A stretch of DNA of 64,000 bases, taken from the NCBI GenBank assembly GCA_022385755.1, contig MU278373.1, positions 124,001 to 188,000 of the forward strand. The letters are read 5' to 3'. The stretch comes from Trametopsis cervina (taxonomy: Eukaryota; Basidiomycota; Agaricomycetes; Polyporales; Irpicaceae). Both the position numbers and the translations under genes were made by a program. Positions 1 to 11,933 of this stretch are shown piece after piece; within the stretch, counting starts at the first letter, position 1; each line of letters opens with the position of its first letter. The notes beneath the pieces are model-generated. The model had not been told where the DNA came from. It was given only the letters and a program-made list of their open reading frames with translations, and made no database searches.

Positions 1-170
1 GGATCGATGATAGTCAGGCTAGCCCCACACGACCTCATCCTGTGTGGATGTGGGTGTGCACCAATGCATTTCCTCTGTGATGTATTTGTTACTCAGCGGG
101 TGAGATCCCCTCGTACAAGCAGGACCGGTGGGGACCGCTAAGCGGACTGCCACCGGGCCATTTGGCTCAT

Positions 171-232
<62 letters not shown>

Positions 233-654
233 CGGGTTAGACTTCATGCCTAATCAACCGCAGCACAGATACAGCCACTTACATCGCCTTGAACCAAGAG
301 TTAAACTAGCCATACAAGTGCGTGTGAGTACATTTCTCGTGCTTGATCACAGCTGAGCCCCACGTGTGCGGGCGGTCCACTATACACGCCTGTAGTGCGT
401 TGCGACCAGACTGGCGGTTCAGAGAAGTGATATCATAGCACTCCATTGAGCAGAATCTATAGTGACCAAAGAGCTGTACAAGTATCAGTGTGTAGAAGCA
501 AAGAAAACGAAAGAGTCGCTGTCTCCGCAACTTGATCTGCGATCACGTGGACGCGTCCCGCACGCGACGCGACTCGCCGCTATTCTTCCTTCCTGCCACT
601 ACAGCTACTCTCTTCTATCCACATCCCTTTCCCTTTCTTACGCCTTGCCACAAA
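1..654. other. Left-edge region without a recognisable gene
   Basis: No gene is visible upstream of SUMO. The short reading frames here have no recognisable motifs and one is merely the translated poly-A tract. The last 100 bases before the SUMO start are pyrimidine-rich (TTCC/CTCT runs around 585-645), which is usual for a fungal promoter or 5' leader. Anything transcribed further left would lie outside the window. Confidence 0.5.
172..227. repeat. Uninterrupted poly-A tract of 56 bases
   Basis: A pure run of 56 adenines on the + strand, directly preceded by GGCTCATC and followed by GAGAACGGG. It does not follow a recognisable coding sequence. It could be the tail of an old retroposed transcript, a long mononucleotide microsatellite, or a sequencing or assembly artefact. 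Homopolymers of this length are uncommon and are poorly resolved by most sequencing chemistries, so the exact length should be distrusted. Confidence 0.9.
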
Positions 655-1202
655 ATGACACAAGAGGAGGACGTCAAGCCTAAACTGAACATCAATGTAA
701 TCTATGAGGGACACTGTACGTTCATACACAATCTATTCTGGTAGCGGTGCCATCCCCATACTTTCACCAGCTGTGTCAGTAAAGGTTAAACCCATAACAC
801 CTTTCTCGAAGGTCTTTGAAGCAGCTGAGGTCAGTCCACTTGTTGCAGTTCATAGCCCTGTCCCCCACACAAGCCTCTCCCCACAGAAACGGTTCGGCAT
901 ACAAGCAGGTATACCCCCTTGGATTTGGTTCATTCCGGCCACTCTACACATGTTCACGGGCCTATAGGGACATTCAAGTTTACTTTCGAAGGGAATCGAG
1001 TGCGCCCGGAGGAGACACCGCTAGACGTGAGTCTGACGATCATGCACACCCTTGTATGACTGACTTCCCTCGGCATTCATTCAGCATGACATGGAAGATG
1101 GAGACAACATTGATGCACATCTAGAACAGGTATGTCATTGACTGTCCTCTGTTCTTCCATCCCTTCTCCTGATACTCTCTGAAGATAGGCGGGTCGGACT
1201 AG
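655..1202 (+). CDS. SMT3: SUMO (ubiquitin-like modifier)
   Basis: Small ubiquitin-like modifier, conjugated to lysines of nuclear and other proteins after C-terminal processing to a di-glycine. Splicing six exons (655-715, 771-829, 887-908, 968-1026, 1085-1129, 1185-1202) gives an 87-residue protein. It opens MTQEEDVKPKLNINVIYEG and contains the SUMO core TPFSKVFEAAEKRFG, FTFEGNRVRPEETPLD and MEDGDNIDAHLEQIGG, followed by a two-residue tail (SD) that the SUMO protease would remove. The last acceptor was chosen at CTGAAG because only that site yields IGG; the next AG gives AGRTR and loses the di-glycine. Exon 3 is only 22 nt and exon 6 only 18 nt. Introns are 55-59 nt. Identification is very secure; only the tiny exons could be mis-set by a base or two. 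Confidence 0.95.
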
Positions 1203-1714
1203 ATGACACTACTAACCATTCACGCAACGCTCCGCTCTTTGCTGCGCAATGTATCCATAGGTTCAATCGCTGCTATCCTGCTTACTGACGATCTCTCGTG
1301 TGCTTGAACGTACGGGCCCGGCCCTTCCGATTCAGCTCTTTTCGGTCAATGCCTGGCGAGACCTGCAATACATCACGGGCCACCACGTAGCTAACAACAC
1401 ATTTGACACTTTCCTCTCTTGCGCTTCCTGTATACCGATCGAATGTAATACTACTGAGGATCTCATGCACGAATAAAATGCGTGGAGTTGCGTACGCACT
1501 TGACTTAAGCAGTCTCGTATAGGCGCGCTGTGTGAGCTGTGGCGGGGCACTCATCCCTCCTCACAGCCATCATCTCAGTCAGAGATTCCATCCACAAAGG
1601 ACACCTCAGTCTACTTGCTACATTTCTGAGCCGTCCTATTGGTCTTTCACACCATCAACTTCACATTCGTGCCATGGCAAAGTCATAAACCACACTATTC
1701 ATAAGATAATTGCC
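1203..1714. other. Intergenic region between SUMO and ATG22
   Basis: About 510 bases carrying the SUMO 3' end and the presumed ATG22 promoter and leader. A weak open frame on the minus strand (1282-1554) has no recognisable domain and was not called. Confidence 0.5.
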
Positions 1715-3855
1715 ATGCCAGTATACGCAGACGGGAACGCAGAGACGATATATGATTCCAAGAAGTACAAGCGGCAGCTCCGAGGGTGGTTGAGCTATGC
1801 ATTTGCGAGGTGAGTTATGCTTTGACACTGCCACAGTCTGCCTTCAGCTCATGTCGATGGCTGCGCAGCGAGGTGTTCGTCATTGTGTCTTTGACCTTGT
1901 TCCTTCCTATATGTCTGGAACAGTTTGCTCGGTATGTTTGGCATTTAACGGATTGTGACATGTTCTTCTTAATACTGAATCTGCCTAGGGATAACGGCTA
2001 CCTGCTACCCGACAAGACGATACCATGCGTAACGGTCGGTTCGAGCCCCATAGGCCAAAGAGACAACATTACTGCAATTCCGAATGAGGATCAACGCTGT
2101 GTAGTGAAGCTTGCTTGGCTTTGGATCGATAGTGCGAGTTTCAGGTGCGTATAGAACTTTGTGCTGTAACTCATTCGTTTACGAATATTCATACCTTTTA
2201 GTCTATATGTGAACTCCATCTCAGTAGCCTTGCAGGCTCTCACCGTCATCTCCATGGGAAACATTGCGGATCACCGTACGTCATCTTCCTGTAACATGTA
2301 CAGCAGTTCTTAACGGCATACTCAGCTCCCCATCGTAAACGCCTTCTCCTCTCCTTCGCCTTCTTCGGAGCTACAGCCGCAACACTCTTCCTCCTCCTGC
2401 CCTCCTCCTCGCCCCTCTGGCCCGTCTCAGCTCTTCTCGGTATATGCGCCAATGTCGGATTCGGCGCATCCATCGTGGCTATGAACGCCTACCTTCCCAC
2501 CCTCGCCCGACAATCTGAAGAAGTCGTCAAGCACCGTGCAGAGCTCCTTGCGGCTGGCGCGAGTATGCCTCGAGCATCAGCTGGGTATGTCGGCGATGCT
2601 GAGTTGGACATCGAAGAGCCCCTTCTGTCCAGTGAACCTCGCGCGGATGGGCAAAACGGCGATGCAGAGCAATCTCCTCAACAAGTCGAATCGCTACAGG
2701 CAGCATATAACGCATCGCTTTCTCGTGCTACATCCCGCATATCATCGCAAGGGATAGCCCTTGGCTACGCCGCCGGTATACTCCTGCTACTTGTTGCTCT
2801 GATACCTGTCACGCTCCTGCATGGCACGACCTTCGCTTTATGTCTCGCTATAGGTCTCAGTGGCATATGGTGGGCACTGTTTTCGCTTCCCGCCGCTGCT
2901 TGGCTTCCCTCGTCATCTGGTACTACCGCCGAACGAGAATGGTCCGAGGAAGATGGTGGAGAAAGAGAGAACTGGAGTACGTCACGAGAGATTGCGAGGG
3001 CATGGAAGAGGCTTGGGGGGATGTTACGCTGGCGGGAGATCAAACGGCTGAGAAATACCTTCCAGTATCTGGCTGCGTGGTTCCTACTTTCTGACGGTAT
3101 GTGGGCGCACTACACAGACATCCCTGTCCCCCAGCTCACTTTTCTGTGTTCAGGCTTTACGACTATAACCTCCACCGCCGTCCTCTTTGCAAAAACCACT
3201 CTCCACATGCCCGCATCCTCCCTTATCCTCGTTGGCATCATCACACCCGTATCTGGCATCGCGGGCTCCCTAGTTTGGCCGCACATTCAGCGTCGGCATG
3301 GGTGGACGAACCTCCGCGTCCTCGTCATCCTCGTCTGCTTGGCTAGCCTTGTGCCTGTGTACGGTTGTTTGGGCTTCATCAAGGTCTTCAGAGAGGGAAC
3401 GGTGAAGTTCGGGGGGCTCACGACGCCCGGGGAGATCTTTGGGTTGGCTGTCTACTTTGTGAGTGAATAGTCGTTTCATATCGTCGCTTGGTGTCTCTGA
3501 TGAATTGTAATCAACTATAGGGCTCAGTGTATGGAGCATTCCAAGGATACGCGCGTGCGTTCTATTCGGAGCTCATCCCGCACGGAGAAGAAGCGCGGTG
3601 GTACGCTTTGTTCTCTATCACCGACAAAGTAAGTACACGCACAAGTCTCATCTCACGTTGCTAACCCCTATTGCACATTAGTCGAGCTCGTTCGTGGGAC
3701 CGCTTGTAGTCGGCCTCATAGCAGACACCACAGGCAACATCCGCTACGCGTTCTTCTTCCTCGTGTTCATGGTGTGGCTTTCTATTCCGGTGCTGCTGAG
3801 CATCGACGTGGATCGTGGGAGGAACGACGCGGAGAAGTATAAGTATCGCGCATGA
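1715..3855 (+). CDS. ATG22: Autophagy-related vacuolar transporter Atg22
   Basis: Major-facilitator-like vacuolar membrane protein that exports amino acids released by autophagic breakdown. The start at 1715 (MPVYADGNAET) precedes the family signature YAFASEVFVIVSLTLF, which is created by splicing across 1811-1871. After further exons the frame runs through FGASIVAMNAYLPTLAR (about 2450-2510), a charged linker rich in Glu/Asp, several hydrophobic segments (LGYAAGILLLLVALIPV; TTFALCLAIGLSGIWWALF) and TTITSTAVLFAK. Near 3095-3152 a 3n-length intron can be read straight through, but splicing restores LLSDG-FTTITST. The final exons give YGAFQGYARAFYSELIP, then SSFVGPLVVGLIAD, and end at TGA 3853. 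The length, about 600 residues, is normal for the family. It is in tandem with SUMO but functionally unrelated. Confidence 0.93.
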
Positions 3856-5453
3856 TGCATTTGGTGAACGGGGAGTCGTAATGGTGTGTGTATTTATGTT
3901 GTATATTTTCTACTGGGAGTGCTCTACTATAATATGGTTTTTTGCTCATGCTATGTATGAATTGCACGGAAGCTGAAGAGTATGTTTCGTAGTTCGATCA
4001 CATCGGAAGCGCTATGAGATGGGAGTGCTACCTTCGTACCTAGATAATCAGATAGCCACCAGACACGGGACACAGTAGCTTGATATCTTTGAGGCGTACG
4101 GACAAAACGTACAGAGTAGATGTCGACGAAACAGTCTGTTGATCCCCTGCCTCGCCTAGGTGCGAAATTCACGACGGCAGGCTCTATGATTGTCGAGTAT
4201 TCATGCGTGATAAATGTGTCCCAGGGCACCCTCATATCCTGCAGAAGCTGGCGCCGGGTGTTAACAAATGTTAAATTGCGATGCACACTCCATCGTACAG
4301 AAGCGGCCTCGCACATGACCGTCTCGTCTTCATAGCGGAGGTACGGATCAAGAGTCGCGGAGGCACATTAGGTTAGCCGAGACTGAGCCTCAGGAAACCT
4401 GTGATAATTCATCTAGCGCAAACAATCAGCTGGGTGTAGTTGTGAAATCTCAACATGCATCCCACCTTAACGTGATCCATGGACATAAGGAATACAGAAA
4501 AAGCCGTGTGCGGCAGTCAGTCGAGGGTGTACGCCGGGCAACGCACTTTGGTAAAGATGACGAGCACAGTATCAACATCTTCTGGTTGTGAACCTGTTTG
4601 TGTTATCAATGTAAGGAACATCATCATCGCTACAAGTTCAAGATTATGTTCTCATTGGCAGCAAGAAGTACTTTACGATCTGGTCAAGATCAGTGTGCTT
4701 TCATCAAGCGCGCAGGGAGCTGCGCATCTCGTTCACGAAGATCGTCTGACATACGCGATGCACGCATTGGACGCTATTTATGGCGATGGGCCAGAGTAAG
4801 CAAACGCGTATTTGTGATCGCAGAGATAATGCTTACTAAGGTGTGTCATATCCGTCTTCATTATCAGGTATGACGGAGTGTGATAGGAGTTGGGTTTGTG
4901 TGGTAGAAACTTTGCTGCGCAGAATATATTGTTTTGCGTCTGCTATGTGAGCAATATATGCTTAGAAACCACGGAAAAGACGGCTCTGGGACATTGTATT
5001 GCGTTGCGGGCTCATCAAAATGCAGGACTTGTTATCCAGGTTGCGCTGCGGCTGTGCATACGATCGTTATATTCATGCATGATGGTAGGTACTCTGAGTC
5101 GCAACGTGAACGGACCAAAAGACAATGCACACAATACACAAACGCACCCTCACGACGTGAGAATCGCTCCTCGGGGCCACGAGCGGGTCGAGTTGTCAAT
5201 GGGACGAGATTGGTTGTTCTTGATGCGTGCCAATACGAGCATGAGAGACGCAAGGACGAACAGGTTTCAACTCCCAATGTGCATCGCCTCGCATTGATAC
5301 ATCACAGGCATGCGTGTTCACGACGTATTCGTATTCGGAAGCCTGCAGATTAACTCCGTCAATGCATGGCTGGTCATCATGATAAATTCGAGGATATCAT
5401 TGATGACCGCGCTGGCTGTCTGTCCCTGTTAGTGCCGGCGCGCATCTGGCTCT
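3856..5453. other. Long intergenic stretch, no secure gene
   Basis: About 1.6 kb downstream of ATG22. A minus-strand open frame at 3951-4316 (121 codons) and a plus-strand frame at 4479-4799 (106 codons) are open but have no recognisable motif, no convincing splice continuation and no clear compositional bias. The second ends in a moderately coding-like tail (HLVHEDRLTYAMHALDAIYG). I could not assemble a gene here. It may hold a degraded gene or non-coding transcripts. Confidence 0.4.
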
Positions 5454-6380
5454 TCAAATACAATACATATGCACGGCGTCGTCGAGGAGCATCATGGCCT
5501 TGATTGAGCATCGAGAAGCAGCTCGAGCCATCTTCCCCAGCGTCGGCCCCGCATGTGCATGCGCGCCTACATGCACGGTAAGTACAGTAGCGACGCTCAC
5601 GGGTTGGTTGCCGTGACGTTACCCTCGCAGCTCTTCCACCGCAGTCCACCGAGGGTTTGTGGCGTGGGAGAAAGCCGCCGTGTACACGTCCGGAGAACGC
5701 ATATATGGGGAACAGACCTGGATAAACCAATGGCAAGTTACCATCTGAGATGATAGGTTGAGTATGTCTGTGGGTCCATAGCTACCTCGCCGCTTACCTG
5801 CTGCTTCGTCGTCCGGGGCTGCAAATACCGGTCTGTGGAGGTCTGTGTAAGGACGTCTGCGACTGGGGACCGTCGGGGATGGCGTGTTCTCGGCAGGGCG
5901 AGCCGCGGCTGGCTCCTGGGAACGTCGACCATCCGTTTAGGGCGAGCCAAGCCCAGTCCGCAGACGGTACAGAAGGATGCACTTGATATAGTGGCCCGCT
6001 CGAGGAGACAAGTGTCCTGTGCGACATCTTCGTACAGGAGGGTGAGGATGGTCGATTGGTTAGGTGGCGGGTTGCCTGTGTCGGGTTCTTGTCATCAGTC
6101 AGTCAGGGGGAATAACGGAGATACTGACGCATTGACATCACGTAAATCTTCGCATAGCATCCTGTGTGCGTGTTGTTATTCTGTAACAGCTTGAAGATTA
6201 CCCAGGTCGCGAGGTTGCAGAAGATGATTGCGGTCGCAGGCTAAACAGATTCAGAGTTCGTTAGTCTCTTACAGCGAACAAGATACTGTCGGCAAACTCC
6301 GCACTGCGATGCCAGGCGCTTCCCAGCCACCTTCCTCACCTGTGTTTAAAGTATGCATCTTTCGTCTTGCCTCCCAACAT
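5454..6380 (-). other. Unresolved coding potential, possibly a small spliced gene
   Basis: Both strands give coding-like pieces but neither gives a secure gene. On the minus strand a model can be spliced from ATG 6380 (MLGGKTKDAYFKH), through a hydrophobic piece (FADSILFAPATAIIFCNLA), to VYTAAFSHATNPRWTAVEEL and a final exon ending in TGA at 5454-5456. Two of its introns would be only 32 and 36 nt, well below the 45-65 nt seen elsewhere. On the plus strand, frames give AVHRGFVAWEKAAVYTSGER after a textbook GTAAGT...CGCAG intron (5579-5630), and later LEETSVLCDIFVQEGEDGRL. Neither set matches a family I know. One strand probably carries a real gene. Confidence 0.25.
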
Positions 6381-6489
6381 CCTCCTGCACTCGGACGGTG
6401 TGGCCTGGCACCGCTGCGTTTATCCGCCTGCAACCTATTCGGCCTCATCAGGCAACCGTGGATCGCTCCCACGCTCGTTGATTGATGCA

Positions 6490-9400
6490 ATGAGTCTGAC
6501 CTCGTCCAGCGCTGACACCGTACACCATTCCTTGAACCGTGCCCACCACCCCGCCTACGACACCCAACTACACTCCGGAGTCAACCACGCCCCGGGAAAG
6601 GGTCGTGAATCGTCCGCAGGTGCGCGTTTAGCTTCATCGCTTTTATAGCCCCCTCCAAACAACGTCGTTATCTCTTGCCTACCCGCCCTGCTTACATGTA
6701 GACTTGGCGAGCACTCATCGCAACTCTTCCACGCCTGGCGAAGAGTCCATGAACGTCCCCAACCTTTCTTTCTACGACCCGGAGCAGGTCATTGGCCCGG
6801 AAGAAAATGGCCAGTACCAGCAGTGGCTCCAGAATTACTATCCGCCCGCTGAGCCGTCTGCCCCGTACGCGCATCTAACGAATGGGCTGCCAAACGGCCA
6901 GATGTCGCAGCTGCCCTACGAGTCCATGGGACCGTCCATTTCTCATCCACAGATGCAAAACCAGTACAACTTTGCGCCGTCTCAGTACACGGCGCAGCAG
7001 CAGCATCAGAGACACCAGCCAACAGCATACAATCAAGGATACCCTGTCGCAAGATCGGTCGATCGCACGGGTACTGTTGGGCCGCCCCCAAGGATCTCCC
7101 GTCCGGTCTCGCACTCGCAAGTAAACAATGTGAACCAGGCAAATTTCAGGCAGCCGCACCCGCACATGGGATACCAACAGCAGCAGCAGCAACCGACACA
7201 GACGCGCTACCCCCCACCACAACAGGATGGAGCCGCCAGCGTTTCCTACTTTCCACCAACAAACGCCCCCGATGTACACCGGGGCCAGGACTTCACGTTC
7301 ACTTACGGGCAGTCTGTAGAGCCGCGGCACACTCCCGTTTCAGCAGGTAGCTACACCCCCAACTCGGACACCAACCCGCTCCCTCCATCGAACTCGAACA
7401 CATCGCCATCCTCGTGGGGAGGAGGAGGAGGACAAGAAGACGGTGGCGCGCAGTTCAACGCTTATGTACCTCCTTCGACGGCCACGTCTTCGGGAACAGC
7501 ACCAGGAACAGGGCAGAATACGAACGCGTCCCCGGGTGGACGACGTGAAGTGCCAACGGGAAAGGGCAGAAACAAGAAGCGGCCGAGAACTGATCCATCC
7601 GTGAACGCTGACCTCGGTTCTGATAGCGAAGACAACGACGGGCCTCAGTCAGCCGTTGCCCCGCTGCGTGGTCCAGACACGAATCCGACACGACTGTGCG
7701 TGCCCCTTCCTTCATTCATCCGACTTGCCCTTTCTGATCATTCTCCATGTTGCCCGTCATTGCCCCGTGCCACCGTCTTGGACTTGTTCTGTTTCGTTCA
7801 TGCTGCACCTACTGGCGTGCTGTCCCCTCGTGTGCCTCCGCTGACTGTGTCACTCGCAATCGCGTTCCGGACTGACCAATCCTTTTATGCCCTTGGCGGC
7901 ACCCGTTCGAACTGCCCTCCGGTGATACTCCCCACCCGCTCGCTATCGTCCCCCGGCCATCTTTTCACGCCGGCGTATTTAACCCAAATTCTTTGATCTC
8001 CACGTACCGCTCTTGCCTGTGCGCGCTCGATCGCGGCGCTTCCAGGCCAGGCGCCTGTACACACTGCAGGAAGCTCAAGGTAAGTCTCCTCAGTTTTGGT
8101 TTTATTACCCTCTCTGTGCACGTCCGTCTCATCAATCCATCCACAAATATTTCACATTGGCGTACACCCTTTCCGCTTCTCCATTCTCCCGACATCCCCG
8201 CGAACCCCCCACAACGTGCGCCTAACGACCCACTATGCACACAGATGCGATGTGATTTCCCCAAGGACGAAAACACGTGCAGGAGATGCAAGGCGAGCGG
8301 ACATCACTGCATCGTCGAGGGTCGCAAACCCCGTAATGCACCCAAGTAAGTTTCTGCCTCTGCCTCCCCCTCCCGCTTGCTTCGAAACCCAAACCATTCC
8401 GGCGCTTGTACATCATCGCCGAAATGCGGTGCGTCTGTGTTTAACCTGCCGTCCTCATAAGTACGCCGAGGTTGGCGAGACGGAGCCTGTCTCCTTCCGT
8501 CCGCGCGTTCCCTGCCTCACCACCGTCCATCTGCTTTCTGTGTTTGTTTTTTCTTTTGTGTTCTGGAACAGCCACCGCGCCAATATGTGCACGACCCCGT
8601 ACCCAGAACACATCGCTGATGATGGCTCCGTCGTCCTTGACGTTTCTGAATCTAGCAAACGCGAGTATCTGTTGGCACAGATACGCCAGAAGGACGCGAT
8701 CATCGAATCGCTGCTCAAGCAGGTACGCGTGCCGTCATCTGTGTCACGGTTATGTTTCAGTCTCATCGTTTGTTCGACTGTCTACGCGCGTAACAGTTAC
8801 ATAATCCCTACCTGGCGACCCCCCTCTCCATCGCGTCGTATCGCATGGCGACGTCGCCCTCGGACCAGAACAAACAGAACGTGATTACCTGGCTGGACCG
8901 GCTCCAGGACAGCGTGCGTACGGCAGGCAAGTCTGCCGGCGCACGCGCGTTCAACCTCGATTCGCGTGGGAGCACGGACGGCGAGGACGAATCCGCCGGA
9001 GAGTCTGAAGCATCTGAAGTAGGCGAGCAGACGGAGCGTGGCAGCGTCGGAACGGTCAAGGTCGAGGACGAGGAGAGGCAGCAGCTGATCCCAGACGCGG
9101 CCGTCCCTCTCGGTCTCATTGCGAGTTTATCGCTGAACAACACGAAGAAGACGTCGGCCAAGGACGACGATGAGACGGATGACGACAATGTGGTCAGTGG
9201 ACACGTTTCGATGTCCTTTCTGTGTTGGTCACGATAGATTGACGCATTCGACCTGACAGGGTGTGGCGAATGAGACTTACTTCTGGCCCGGTAAGGGTCC
9301 TAAAATGTCCCCCTGGATTGTTGGAATTTATGACGCTAAACTCAATTGCCTTGCTCAGGACCCGCTTTCGATCTGGACATTCGTGCAAACCTAATCGAGC

Positions 9401-11933
9401 AGCACAGCCCACCGGATATCCTGGTCCACGGACTGGTCACGCCTGAAGACGTCGATAAGCTGTTCGAGATGTAAGTCGCCCATATCACCTCTGTCTATCG
9501 AGAATGGGTCCCTGAGCATAGATTATGATTCCCATTTCCAGTTTCTACGCCCGGCTAAATGTGCACGTTACGGTGCTCGACCCGGTCCTGCATACGCCGT
9601 CAACCACGTTCGCACGCTGTCCCTTCCTCTTCACTGTTGGTAAGCGCAGACATGTCCATCCTGTCATCCCTCCATTCACTCATCCATTCTTGGGCGATCG
9701 TCGGTAGTGTGCGCTGTGGCCTCGAGGTATTACGCAGACAAATCGGAAATATACCCCATCGCGATGCACTTTGCGAAGCATGCGGCTGCGAATGCGCTCA
9801 TCACCGGTGGGATGCTTTTCTACGGCGTTTGAAGCCACTTCGCTGTTCTGTTGTGGCTCATGTGCTTCATCTGTGTTTGCTTACGTAGGTTGGAAGTCAG
9901 TTGAGCTTGCCCAAGCGTACATCATTCTCAGCATCTACGGTGTCCCTGCCAGGCGATGGGAGGAGGACCGAGGGTGGCTCTACACGGGCCTCGCAATCCG
10001 GTTCGTACGGCCTGTCACTTATGCTTTCCTTTTCAGAGTTCATGACTGATTGTGGCGACATTACAGAATTGCTACCGACCTCAATCTGCACCATGTGCCC
10101 AGTACCGCACCCACATCGGAACGCCACGAGCGGGAAATTATGAACAGAATCCGGGTGTGGCTTAATTGCTACAACCTCGACAAGTCGATTGCCACGCAAT
10201 TTGGGAAGCCGTCTACTATCAAGGAGGACTTGTAAGTGGATCGCACTATTCTTGTTCTTTGCGCATGCCTTTTGCTCATGGGGCACGGTCCGGTGGCTGT
10301 TAGTGTCGTGAGGAAATCTGATGAATGGTACAAGAAGTCGAGGTTCAACCATCCAGTGCGTGCCCCTTTCCGTACATTCGATGCGGCGCACACTGACAAC
10401 AGTCTCCTTTCTAGTATGATGTCGGAGTGTGCGCGTACACCGCGCAGCTGCGTATCATGGCGAACTTCCACGAGGAGATCCACAGCGATCCAGATACGCC
10501 GAACGGCCTGAACGAGGTGAGTCCATATGCGGACGCCAAGGGTGCAATTGCATGCTCATGCTGCATGCGTGTGGCTAGCGGCTCGATTTCAAAGAGGTCA
10601 CCTTACGCCACGATGAGCACCTAACACGGTACTATGATGACTGGAAGCTCAGACTGGAGAGCGAATCTGACATGGAGGGTATGCGTCCCATTCCATATCG
10701 CTCTGCGCTTTCGCTGCTTATGCATCATTCCTTGCCCCCAAATAGACCCGGCATGCGCCTTCCGCGCCAAGCTGCTTCCATTGTGAGCGTTTTCCTGTGT
10801 TTGACGCGCGTTGTGCAAACCCACTCACGGCTGTGGCTGCCGTGTGTAGTTTCACGAACTACTCTAGGCTCGTCATGTACTCGTTCGGCTTCCAGCAGGC
10901 GTTCCGGCGTGGTATTCAGGCCGAGGACCGTGTGTTTGTGGACAAGGTACGTGCCCCGTCCGGTCTTGTGGTGTTTTCTGCTGCCCCTACTAACGACGCA
11001 TGCATGACACAGTGTTTCCAAGCTGCCAAGGCTGTCATCACATCCATGGTAGATAGCCTTGCGCCCACGGGCTTCATGCGATACGCCCCCGACAGTGAGT
11101 TTCTGGATACCATGCGATGGTATCGATATTGAGCTCTATTCTCATTAGGCCACTTTATCTTCTGCACATTCGCATCTGCGTTCCTGCTTAAAGTACGTCC
11201 CTTCTGCCGCTGACGGGTTCCCGGTCTGACGACCATGCACACAGCTCTTGAAGCCCGAATTTGCCAACCTACTCTCCAAAGACCAAGAAGAGGAGATATT
11301 CCAGCTCATAGGCCGTCTGATCCAGAACCTCAACTCCCCAGAGATCGCCGTCGACGATCGGCACACGCCGCGACTGCATGCACGTTTCCTAGCAGGCCTG
11401 CTGTCAAGACACCGACGGGACGTTGCCACGACTGGGAAGTTGCACGCGCAACATCCTCCCGCAGGATCACAGTACTCTTCGGATCTCGCCGGGAGCAGCA
11501 GCGGGAGCAGTCAGCAGGTCGTGTTCTCCCTGTCGTCGAGCACTAGCACAGCCTCGAGCCAGTCCTCGAACACACCGAACACACATATAGAACAGACTAT
11601 GTCTCACGAGCCTGTGTACGAGGCTGAAGCTGCGTACACGACGGACGCTATCCCCATGGAGGTTCTTGATTTCTCGTCGCCTGGCAGCACAGACGATGAG
11701 ATGCTCGGTGCGCTGCTGGCTCTTAAGAATCCGATGTATTGGGACAACATGATGATGCCTGGGTAAGTGCACTGTACTTAACGATGTCTGTCTGTGAGGC
11801 TAATTTGTTCATTTTTAGCTTCTCGTGGTCCGAGTCACGCAACCAGAGCAATTCGCCTGACGCCTACTCGCAAGGCATGTCAGGGATGTTCCATGGTTTC
11901 GAGGCGATGCAAGCTGCCGGGCTGGCAGCTTGA
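6490..11933 (+). CDS. Zn2Cys6 fungal transcription factor
   Basis: Nuclear DNA-binding regulator with an N-terminal zinc cluster and a fungal-specific transcription factor middle domain (PF04082 type). The start at 6490 (MSLTSSSADTVHHS) leads through a short intron into a Gln/Pro/Ser/Asn-rich region of about 300 residues with a basic patch (GKGRNKKRPRTD). The binuclear cluster CTHCRKLKMRCDF...CRRCKASGHHC has spacing C-x2-C-x6-C-x8-C-x2-C-x6-C and is split by an intron at 8080-8244. It is followed by a linker and coiled coil (KREYLLAQIRQKDAIIESLL). The middle domain shows AQAYIILSIYGVPARRWEED and GLAIRIATDLNLH (about 9895-10090). The tail is Ser-rich. The architecture recalls the basidiomycete PRIB / acu-15-like regulators, but target genes cannot be inferred. 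The exact first exon and some inner introns are uncertain. Confidence 0.85.

Noticed and set aside
162..356. Open frame encoding a poly-lysine protein
   Set aside because: It is only the translation of the 56-base poly-A tract plus flanking chance codons.
3095..3152. Peptide GMWAHYTDIPVPQLTFLCS as part of Atg22
   Set aside because: It is a 3n-length intron (GTATGT...TTCAG) readable in frame. Removing it restores the family sequence LLSDGFTTITST.
3951..4316. 121-codon minus-strand frame downstream of ATG22
   Set aside because: No motif, no splice continuation, and it lies in a region where several unrelated frames of similar length occur by chance.
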